Assembly (NCBI RefSeq): GCF_002836945.1 | Contig: NZ_NIJM01000016.1 | Coordinates: 1 to 64,000, forward strand | Origin: Shewanella chilikensis | GTDB taxonomy: Bacteria; Pseudomonadota; Gammaproteobacteria; Enterobacterales; Shewanellaceae | DNA length: 64,000 nucleotides | Direction: 5' to 3' | Shown here: positions 1-5,839 of the stretch, in pieces | Layout: every line of letters begins with the position of its first letter | How positions within the stretch are numbered: the stretch's first letter is position 1 | Translations under genes and position numbers: made by a program | The notes under the pieces: generated by a model | Told to the model about the DNA's origin: nothing | What the model saw: only the letters and a program-made list of their open reading frames with translations | The model's database searches: none

Positions 1-53
1 CAGCGGAAAACCCCTTGTGCTTATGATGCCAATTCGCTATCGCGCCAGACGCT

Positions 54-77
54 CAGAGTCACATCCATGTGACTCTG
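54..77. repeat. Perfect 11-bp inverted repeat (hairpin)
   Basis: Arms CAGAGTCACAT and ATGTGACTCTG are perfectly complementary around a 2-base loop. No T-run follows on either strand, so it does not look like a standard intrinsic terminator. It may be an intergenic repeat or the stem of an RNA that begins outside the window. Confidence 0.6.
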
Positions 78-237
78 GCCCAGCTCAACATCCTGTTTCG
101 CGCTCGTTAGCTCGTCGCTAAGCGACACTCGCCCCTGATTAACTGGCGCAGAATGGGCAAGGAGTCCCAATGCCGTGAAGGGCACGAGGCCCGTGAACGG
201 CCATGCCTCGCTACGCGATTGTCATCAACGCCCTGCG

Positions 238-370
238 GCCGCTTCGAGCGGGAGTTGCTGCAATTCAGTGAGAATGGAGTAGCTTGAAATATCTGAAGTG
301 CTTGCAGAAATGCAGCTCATTTTCAGGCTCTGGTTCTAGTTCTGGTGGGACTATGACCGTCGAAAACAGG
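238..370 (+). repeat. Left copy of a diverged ~120-bp repeat flanking the cassette array
   Basis: This stretch shares an ordered series of blocks with about 3964-4085: gcttcgagc, aattc.gtga, then aatggagtagcttgaaa, atctgaag, ctgcaga-like and ctcattt.caggc blocks. Both copies are in the same orientation and lie just outside the attC cassettes. The family is unknown to me. It could be a dispersed intergenic repeat or a trace of a duplication at the array borders. Confidence 0.65.
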
Positions 371-762
371 GAAGAATGCAAACCCCCAGTCAATTCCGCT
401 TCAAAAACACCCCAAATCAGGGTTTTGTTGCCTTTGTCAAAACTTGACCTTTGGCTAATTGTTTTCACATTCAGTACTGGCTATTGTAAAGCTAATTCAA
501 TAGCTTGGCTTTAGCGCTTCCTTAAGCTTAATTAAGGTCAGAAACAGCAACACTTTTCTGTTTTCAGCGAAATGCAGGGACGAACAGAGTTTGGACCCGT
601 GCGGTAGCCATGGCTTTACTTAGCGTTTTTTGTAAGATCTGGGTTTTAGGGCGCTTGGTTTTAAGGCCCCTATTTGCAGGGCTTGAAGCGCTCATGGTAA
701 GTACCTAAGAACTGATTTTCTATACAGTATTATTGACGTTCTCGACAAAATGCCGGAAATTT

Positions 763-881
763 GCAGCTAAGTTTGCGCGTTATTTCTATAACATTTCAGA
801 AAATATCATTAAATTCATAAAGTTAAAAAAATGCAGCTGGTAGATAATAGGTTTGGAAACCGCGCATGCACGTTTAGCTGC
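763..881. repeat. Large imperfect palindrome, possible degenerate attC
   Basis: GCAGCTAA at 763-770 pairs with TTAGCTGC at 874-881, and GCGCG just inside pairs with CGCGC on the right side. A smaller palindrome overlaps its right end (TAGCTG and GGATAT at 875-890 against ATATCC and AGCTA at 908-918). The right shoulder CGCGCATGCACG resembles CGCGCATGCGCAC in the next palindrome (919-994), so the two may be related recombination sites, this one decayed. Confidence 0.4.
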
Positions 882-918
882 AAGGGATATTTGGACTAAA
901 CTCTATTATATCCAGCTA

Positions 919-994
919 ATACAAACAGATAGCGGTGCGCGTTTACACTCCTCTGAGGACTAAAACGCGCATGCGCACTATACAGCTGTTAGGT
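919..994 (+). other. attC-like site at the left border of cassette 1
   Basis: The right end is a clean R' box, GTTAGGT at 988-994. The interior folds: AACAG near 925 pairs with CTGTT near 986-990, and TGCGCGTTT pairs with AAACGCGCA around a loop. The R' box is the exact complement of the R'' box of the next attC (ACCTAAC, 1561-1567), as expected if cassette 1 starts at 989. The left R'' half of this site is poor, so it may be a degraded attC or another entry site. Confidence 0.55.
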
Positions 995-1008
995 TTCTGG
1001 AGTAGGTA

Positions 1009-1566
1009 ATGGAGTACAGTGACTTTATAAAGTCAGTAATTGAGGGCTATCTTGAAGACCAACAGCAAACTGAAAAAGAGCGAATTGAAAGGCTAGTTGA
1101 ATTAAATGAATTATTTGGCCCTCAAGGGGATAAGTTGCTTCAGGGGGGAACTCAGTCATTACTAGCGCTACATGAGGTCGCAAACAGTTATGTATCGGGA
1201 AACTTCATGGCGGTCATTTTACTTTGCCAGGCGTTCATAGAGCATAGTTTATCGGGGCATTTCATAATGTCCGGTCAAAATGGGATCGCAGAATCATCAT
1301 TTAAGAAAATAATAGATTCTGCTAAAGAACAGAATTACGTATCAACTGAACTCCACAACAGATTGAATGAGCTTCGGTTAATAAGAAACCCATATGTGCA
1401 CGCTAAAGCAGGGTTGAAAGCCGGTTCTTTGGATAAGAAAATTCTAGATAGCGGCATTTTCGAGCCAGTTGAATTCGCTAAACAGGATTCATTGAAGTCC
1501 CTAAAGATACTTAAAGAGTTCATGTGCTTACATGTGCCAATGTGGTTTTATGAAGATGAAACCTAA
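1009..1566 (+). CDS. Cassette 1: HEPN-like protein of 185 aa
   Basis: A hydrophilic, mostly helical protein of 185 residues with no signal peptide. The C-terminal half contains RNPYVH (R126 to H131), an RX4H motif in a helix with the ELRLIRN lead-in typical of HEPN domains, many of which are ribonucleases of toxin or abortive-infection systems. Family membership is inferred from this motif and the helical context only; I recognise no named homologue. The start is set by GGAG about 8 bases upstream. The stop TAA lies inside the R'' box of the following attC, as is usual for cassette genes. It is a promoterless-looking cassette gene whose expression would depend on its own weak or upstream promoters. 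AT-rich codon use differs from the core genes nearby. Confidence 0.75.
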   Translation: MEYSDFIKSVIEGYLEDQQQTEKERIERLVELNELFGPQGDKLLQGGTQSLLALHEVANSYVSGNFMAVILLCQAFIEHSLSGHFIMSGQNGIAESSFKKIIDSAKEQNYVSTELHNRLNELRLIRNPYVHAKAGLKAGSLDKKILDSGIFEPVEFAKQDSLKSLKILKEFMCLHVPMWFYEDET

Positions 1567-1661
1567 CAAGCTGTTGAATAGTGGACAAAATTAAGTTGGC
1601 TGGTTTCGCTCCGCTCAAGATTATAGCCAACTAAATTTTGCCCATTAACAGGGCGTTAGGC
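1561..1661 (+). other. attC recombination site 1 (101 bp)
   Basis: R'' ACCTAAC at 1561-1567 fits RYYYAAC, and R' GTTAGGC at 1655-1661 fits GTTRRRY. Between them a long imperfect palindrome is visible, e.g. TTAGTTGGCT against AGCCAACTAA, with AAAATT against AATTTT. The site ends cassette 1 and its R' starts cassette 2. The central part, with TTATAGCCAA, closely resembles attC 3. Confidence 0.9.
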
Positions 1662-1681
1662 AGAAATAGATAAGGAGTTAC

Positions 1682-1766
1682 GTGCGGAAGTTAATGGTTA
1701 AACGCCGGCCGATTAAAGCTTTACCTTTAAAGCCGGAGTCTAGGTTCGATTCCTAGCCGCACACCA
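1682..1766 (+). tRNA. tRNA-like gene inside cassette 2, with encoded CCA and long anticodon arm
   Basis: Visible parts: a 6-bp acceptor stem GTGCGG (1682-1687) with CCGCAC (1757-1762), then A and CCA at 1764-1766; a D arm GTT/AAC with the invariant GG (1696-1697); a T arm CTAGG-TTCGATT-CCTAG (1740-1756) with a canonical T loop; and a 5-bp stem CCGGC/GCCGG (1705-1709, 1732-1736) where the anticodon stem should be. The loop of that stem is 22 bases instead of 7 and folds again (TTAAAG/CTTTAA), so the anticodon is not clear; a UUA reading is possible but unproven. The acceptor is one pair short. All invariant bases are kept, so it is tRNA-derived, but it may not be a working decoder. It ends 3 bases before the ORF start at 1770. 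Confidence 0.7.
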
Positions 1767-1769
1767 ATT

Positions 1770-2540
1770 ATGAAAACACCAGCATATAAACCATTCATTA
1801 ACGCAGTTGGGAAAACAGTTCACCATCTGAATACTATTGCAGTTGGGTTGGCTGGTGTTGAGTCTGGAGCTTGTTCAAAGCCTTCAGGTTTAGATGTATC
1901 CTGGCATCCTGCAGACATAAGAGCGTCTAGTCGTGATGCTCGATTGTTTACGCTAAAATCTACAATTGTCTTCGTAGCTGAAGAAGTTTGTGCTTATAAC
2001 TCCGTAATAATTGGCTCTCCAAATATTGGAGATATTAAGCTGCCAAAGAATCCTGATAGAAGTGATAAACATCAGAGTTTAGTTGATCATCTACAGATTA
2101 ATGAAGCGCCATTGTTTCTAGGGCCACTATTGCTGATACATTGGCGTAATAAGATCATTCATAGAAAGTCCAATGCTTCATTGACAGCTGCTCAGGTTGA
2201 AATTTTGCAAAATGCCAGTAACGAAATCAAAGCAATCTATAAAAATCTATGTGTTTTAAAATTACTGGATGATTTTGAGCGAGGCTTACCTACATTGAAA
2301 GATGTGTCATCATTAATTGCAATGACAATAAATTATGTAAAAAGGGTAGAGAGCTTAATTCAAGAACCACAGTCAAAAGAGGATTTTGAGAGCTGGCTTA
2401 AACATATTGATTTATTCAATGCCTATGAAAGAGCACAGCGTGTTGCTGCAAGCAAGCCGAACCCTAAAAGTACTATGGACAGCTTTATTCGTACGAATTG
2501 TCCAGAGCTATTTGATGTATACCAATATCACTGTGCATAA
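1770..2540 (+). CDS. Cassette 2: HEPN-like protein of 256 aa
   Basis: A soluble 256-residue protein with no recognised named family. It carries HWRNKIIH, in which R126-N-K-I-I-H131 is a textbook RX4H motif of HEPN ribonuclease domains, inside a helix after LGPLLLI. A long helical C-terminal part follows. No Shine-Dalgarno sequence precedes the ATG: the upstream bases are the 3' end of the tRNA-like gene. In-frame upstream codons reach a TAA within that gene without another start. If the tRNA-like RNA is cut off after CCA, the remaining mRNA would begin only three bases before the ATG, close to leaderless. Function as an RNase, toxin or defence protein is inference from the motif and context. 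Confidence 0.75.
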   Translation: MKTPAYKPFINAVGKTVHHLNTIAVGLAGVESGACSKPSGLDVSWHPADIRASSRDARLFTLKSTIVFVAEEVCAYNSVIIGSPNIGDIKLPKNPDRSDKHQSLVDHLQINEAPLFLGPLLLIHWRNKIIHRKSNASLTAAQVEILQNASNEIKAIYKNLCVLKLLDDFERGLPTLKDVSSLIAMTINYVKRVESLIQEPQSKEDFESWLKHIDLFNAYERAQRVAASKPNPKSTMDSFIRTNCPELFDVYQYHCA

Positions 2541-2543
2541 AAT

Positions 2544-2648
2544 GCCTAACAAGCGCCTGCAATCGGACAAACAAACCTGTCACTCGTTTTGCCATAAATC
2601 TGGCAAAACCAGCGCCAGCTTTGTCTGCCGTTGAGGCGGGCGTTATAC
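2544..2648 (+). other. attC recombination site 2 (105 bp)
   Basis: R'' GCCTAAC at 2544-2550 is the exact complement of the R' box that starts its own cassette (GTTAGGC, 1655-1661). The R' at 2642-2648 is GTTATAC, a non-consensus variant that belongs to cassette 3. Inner arms such as CTGGCAAAACCAGCG and TTTGTC/GACAAA give a foldable palindrome. The two different half-sites show that cassettes 2 and 3 came from separate insertion events. Confidence 0.88.
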
Positions 2649-2670
2649 GACTTTCGAAGGAGTGGAGTAA

Positions 2671-3666
2671 ATGTCGAATCACTTTAAAGAACTCGAAGAT
2701 TTAAAATCTGTATCCGTAGGGATAGAAAATGATAAGAAAGGCTATACGGATAAGCAATGCCCATCAGAAGATTGTGAGTTTCTATTTAAAGTGCATAGTG
2801 AAGATTGGCTCAATATTTTCAAAGATGAGGCGGTTTGGTGTCCAATGTGCAGGCATGAAGCCCCCGCAGACCAATGGTTTACAATAGCTCAAGTGGAACA
2901 TGCAAAAGAGGAAGCATTTAAAGTTGTATCAGGTTTAGTTGGTAAGTCTTTATCTAATATGACTAAAAGCTTTAATCGCGGTCGTTCTAAAAATGGCTTT
3001 GTTTCAATGAGCATGAAATATAAAGGCTCCACTGGTCGAACATTTACTATTCCTGCTAAAGCAGCTGAAGAAATGGAACTGGATATCAAGTGTGAAAATT
3101 GCCAATCCCGATTCTCAGTAGTTGGCAGTGCGTTTTTCTGTCCCGCATGTGGCCATAACTCAGTTACTCAAACATTCACCGACTCATTAAGAAAGATAAA
3201 AGCAAAAGTTGATAACTTAGAAATTGTAAGAGAGGCTTTAATTTCAGCATCAAGCAAAGACGAAGCTGAATTAACTTGCCGTTCTTTACAAGAGACTTGC
3301 ATCTCAGATGGTGTAGTAGCATTTCAAAAGCTTTGTGAAGGCTTATATGAACCTTACGGCAAAGCTCCATTTAATGCTTTTCAGCGTCTTGAGCAAGGTA
3401 GTGAGTTATGGACTAAAGCGCTCGGTAAAGGCTATAAGGACTGGTTAACTCCAAGCGAATTAATTGAACTTAATGTTCTTTTTCAAAAAAGGCATTTACT
3501 TTCACATAACGAAGGTATTGTTGATGAAAAATATATCAGTAAGTCTGGCGATTCCTCATATAAATCAGGCCAACGAATTGTTGTGTCCGTAAATGATGTT
3601 GAGTCGTTGTTACTGATTTTGAATAAGTTAAGTGAAGCTTTAAAGTTGAGTTGTAGCGTCGTATAA
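2671..3666 (+). CDS. Cassette 3: zinc-ribbon and HEPN-like protein of 331 aa
   Basis: The N-terminal part has four cysteines in two pairs (C30, C35, C57, C60), and a second ribbon follows at C141, C144, C157, C160, so it probably binds two zinc ions. The C-terminal helical part contains FQKRHLLSHNEGIVD, with R274 and H279 forming an RX4H motif of the HEPN type. Such zinc-ribbon plus HEPN architectures are known from predicted nucleic-acid-acting proteins, but I cannot name this family. AAGGAGTGGAG just upstream supports the start. The stop codon lies within the R'' box of the next attC. No membrane segment or signal peptide is present. Confidence 0.78.
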   Translation: MSNHFKELEDLKSVSVGIENDKKGYTDKQCPSEDCEFLFKVHSEDWLNIFKDEAVWCPMCRHEAPADQWFTIAQVEHAKEEAFKVVSGLVGKSLSNMTKSFNRGRSKNGFVSMSMKYKGSTGRTFTIPAKAAEEMELDIKCENCQSRFSVVGSAFFCPACGHNSVTQTFTDSLRKIKAKVDNLEIVREALISASSKDEAELTCRSLQETCISDGVVAFQKLCEGLYEPYGKAPFNAFQRLEQGSELWTKALGKGYKDWLTPSELIELNVLFQKRHLLSHNEGIVDEKYISKSGDSSYKSGQRIVVSVNDVESLLLILNKLSEALKLSCSVV

Positions 3667-3761
3667 CAAGCGCATCAACGCATGGACTAAAAAAGCTTGG
3701 CTTGGTTCGTCCCTCACCAATTATAGCCAAGCCTTTTTAGCCCGTTATGCGGGCGTTGATA
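3661..3761 (+). other. attC recombination site 3 (101 bp)
   Basis: R'' GTATAAC at 3661-3667 is the exact complement of the R' of its own cassette (GTTATAC at 2642-2648), although both depart from consensus. The terminal R' is GTTGATA at 3755-3761. The centre (AGCTTGGCTTGG against CCAAGCC, with TTATAGCCAA) resembles attC 1. No further attC is visible to the right, so this is the last site of the array in the window. Confidence 0.88.
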
Positions 3762-3786
3762 TGATTCCCTTTGTCAAATAGGTAAA

Positions 3787-3828
3787 AGTGTCCTTACCGG
3801 AGACCCAAAAATCTCCGGTAAGGGCACT
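3787..3828. repeat. 17-bp inverted repeat with 8-base loop
   Basis: Arms 3787-3803 and 3812-3828 are complementary at all positions except one that would be a G-T wobble. The core is CTTACCGGAGA and TCTCCGGTAAG. It stands 26 bases after the last attC. The loop is CCCAAAAA; no T-run follows on the plus strand, so a simple terminator is unlikely. It could be a structured RNA element or the remains of a mobile element. Confidence 0.6.
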
Positions 3829-3963
3829 CTGACAGTCGGACTTTGGCGAGTAAGTGTCGGCGGTTGACCTTGCACTCTTTTTAATAGAGCCACGCGAGTT
3901 TGGTTATTCGCATTACTTGTGTTCGCCGCAAGAGCCTTGCCTCAATCTAGAGAAGGGCAGGAC

Positions 3964-4085
3964 AGCTGCTTCGAGCAGGAATCGATGTAATTCTGTGAAA
4001 ATGGAGTAGCTTGAAACATCTGAAGAGTCTGCAGACATACACCTCATTTCCAGGCACAGGCGGAACTGTGACCTTCCGAGCCAGG
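3964..4085 (+). repeat. Right copy of the ~120-bp repeat flanking the cassette array
   Basis: Matches about 238-370 in order and orientation, with blocks gcttcgagc, aattctgtgaaaatggagta, gcttgaaa, atctgaag, ctgcaga and ctcatttccaggc. The sequence after it (to about 4190) contains a small perfect hairpin CACAGG-ATCG-CCTGTG at 4127-4142 and has the look of a dispersed intergenic repeat. The rest of 3762-4255 holds no recognisable gene. Confidence 0.65.
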
Positions 4086-4126
4086 GATGGCGAGGCAGAG
4101 CTTACAGGGATGTACTCGCAGCGAGT

Positions 4127-4142
4127 CACAGGATCGCCTGTG
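4127..4142. repeat. Small hairpin in the intergenic repeat
   Basis: CACAGG and CCTGTG are perfect complements with a 4-base loop. It belongs to the repeat-like region between the cassette array and tilS. No terminator-type T-run is next to it. Confidence 0.45.
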
Positions 4143-4255
4143 CGAAAGGTGCACCGCAGGTAATGGACTACATCGTGGCCGGAAGCTCGGCCAATACTCA
4201 CTTAGGAACTTTTAGCCAAAAGCCATGTTAGCCGCTGTGCCCACAACTATTTGCG

Positions 4256-5839
4256 CTAAGGGGTTGCTTCAGCAACCAGCTTCAATAAGATTCCGGGTTC
4301 TGAACCAGATGCCAGTGCGCTACGTTCGACAAAACCACCGGCCAGCGCCAGCAGTCGGCCATTTTGCATCAGCAGCGGCACTCTGTCTCTGAGCCAGGGC
4401 GGCACTCCGAGTTCATGCCAGAGTTTCTTGAGCTCCCGCCCCTTGTCTCTATTGTGAGGCTGACAGCGGTAACTGCCCTTGAGTCCCATGACCAATTCAG
4501 GTGCAGCAGCATCTGATGGCTGAACTTTTGCCCCTGGTGACGCCGATAGTGAAGCCATTTGCGGAGCCATTTGCGGAGCCATTACTTTAGCCAGCGCCAC
4601 TCTGGGCCCTGAGTCTGCCAATGTCAGCTCCAGGCGCTGCCAGGGGGAGGTGAGCCCAACACTCAGACTCTGCCCTTGGCTCAAAGCTTGCAGCTGCTTT
4701 GGGCTCAGAGTCAGTTTCGAGGGTTGTGCTGCCAAATCTTCAGCCGAACCTACCCCATCAAGCAGCTGGAATGCTGCCCCCGGCAGAGGCGCCATGGCAT
4801 AGATCTGTTGCCCATAACGCTTGAGGAGCAATCCTTTAAAGCTAAGCTCAAGCTGAGCATCCTCCCTGGCATCGAGTAACTGCGCCAAGGCTTGCTGTAA
4901 CTGCACCTGCGCCGGTAAGGGCAAGCGCTGCATCTGAATAAACTGCCGCAGCAACTGCGCCTGCCACTGGGGTGACAGCACTTTGAGCCCGGCGCTATCC
5001 AGTACCCGAACGCCGCTGAAGCGGCAACGGCCGAGTAAGGGCTGCAACTTTTCGGCGCTGACTTCATCGAGCAGCAACTGCTGCTCGGCGCACAGCGCGG
5101 CGCTGCGTGAGGCCGTAGTGGCAATCGAAGGCCAGCGCTGCTTGAGTACAGGGATCACCTCGGCACGCAGGAAGTTGCGGTCATACTGGGTGTCCTGATT
5201 ACTCTCATCATTGATATAGGGCAGCTCGAGGCTCGCCACCGCCTGCTCTATCTGAGCCCGGCTGCTGTCCAGCATGGGCCGTAATTGCCAGCATGGTGCA
5301 CTTTCTGCCTTGGATGTCTGAGCTAAGGAACTTTCTGCCTTAGATATCAGAGCCAAGTGCTGAGCTTGCCCCATGGCCGCCAGTCCCTTGGGGCCCTGAC
5401 CACGCTTGAGCGCCAGCAGCAGCGTCTCCAACTGATCGTCCTGATGATGGGCCGTCAGCAAAATGTCGCCGGGATTGAGCAGCTCGGCAATCGCCTGATA
5501 GCGGCCGCGCCGCGCCTCGGCCTCGATACTGACGCGCGGGCCGAGCTCAAGTTGCACCTTCCGAAGAACAAAATTCAGGCCATAATGCTCGGCTCTTTGG
5601 CGACAATGGGCCGCCCAGGCATCGGCATTACAGCTGAGGCCATGGTGTACGTGCACCAGGGAGATTTGATAAGGCGTCTTGGGATGAGTCTCACGAAAGC
5701 GCGCCAAGGTGTAAGCCAGCAGCTCTGAGTCCATACCGCCGCTGTAACCCAGCCAGAGGTGGTCGTCAGCCGTGGCGCCGATTTGCTCCAGCAGCGCCGT
5801 TAACTTGAATACCAGGGTATCGACCAGAGTATGAGACAT
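4256..5839 (-). CDS. tilS: tRNA(Ile)-lysidine synthase TilS
   Basis: TilS attaches lysine to C34 of the CAU-anticodon isoleucine tRNA, using ATP, so that it reads AUA. The N-type ATP pyrophosphatase loop is seen as GYSGGMDSE at residues 31-39, followed by the HVHHGL segment and the NFLRAEVIPVL region of the family. At 527 residues it is longer than the E. coli enzyme (about 430). Part of the excess is in-frame repetition: a 30-bp tandem repeat (5301-5360) giving SKAES twice, and a 12-bp repeat (about 4551-4583) giving MAPQ units. The ATG overlaps the dnaE stop by one base, so it is probably translationally coupled to dnaE. Confidence 0.95.
   Translation of the reverse strand: MSHTLVDTLVFKLTALLEQIGATADDHLWLGYSGGMDSELLAYTLARFRETHPKTPYQISLVHVHHGLSCNADAWAAHCRQRAEHYGLNFVLRKVQLELGPRVSIEAEARRGRYQAIAELLNPGDILLTAHHQDDQLETLLLALKRGQGPKGLAAMGQAQHLALISKAESSLAQTSKAESAPCWQLRPMLDSSRAQIEQAVASLELPYINDESNQDTQYDRNFLRAEVIPVLKQRWPSIATTASRSAALCAEQQLLLDEVSAEKLQPLLGRCRFSGVRVLDSAGLKVLSPQWQAQLLRQFIQMQRLPLPAQVQLQQALAQLLDAREDAQLELSFKGLLLKRYGQQIYAMAPLPGAAFQLLDGVGSAEDLAAQPSKLTLSPKQLQALSQGQSLSVGLTSPWQRLELTLADSGPRVALAKVMAPQMAPQMASLSASPGAKVQPSDAAAPELVMGLKGSYRCQPHNRDKGRELKKLWHELGVPPWLRDRVPLLMQNGRLLALAGGFVERSALASGSEPGILLKLVAEATP
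5301..5360. repeat. 30-bp in-frame tandem repeat within tilS
   Basis: Two adjacent 30-bp units (5301-5330 and 5331-5360) both begin ctttctgcctt and encode the repeated peptide SKAES. They lie between the N-terminal synthetase domain and a following conserved block, so they probably lengthen a surface loop without breaking the frame. Confidence 0.75.

Larger units (their letters stand above)
1..988. other. AT-rich accessory flank with no recognisable gene
   Basis: No open frame here has a ribosome binding site and a protein-like sequence that I can recognise. The stretch holds a perfect hairpin near the left edge, one copy of a ~120-bp repeat (about 238-370), and several nested imperfect palindromes between 763 and 994 that lead into the cassette array. 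Base composition turns AT-rich after about 480, like the cassettes and unlike the core genes to the right. What lies left of position 1 is unknown. Confidence 0.6.

Noticed and set aside
284..514. A 76-codon frame within the left flanking repeat
   Set aside because: The matching frame in the right repeat copy gives a different C terminus and neither has a ribosome site; better explained as a DNA repeat.
3947..4201. An 84-codon minus-strand frame in the right repeat
   Set aside because: Falls across the repeat and its hairpin; no start signal or family.
1..4255. An integron integrase gene or a CRISPR array in the accessory region
   Set aside because: No tyrosine-recombinase-like frame is present in this stretch, and the repeats seen are palindromic attC sites and flanking repeats, not regularly spaced direct repeats with spacers.
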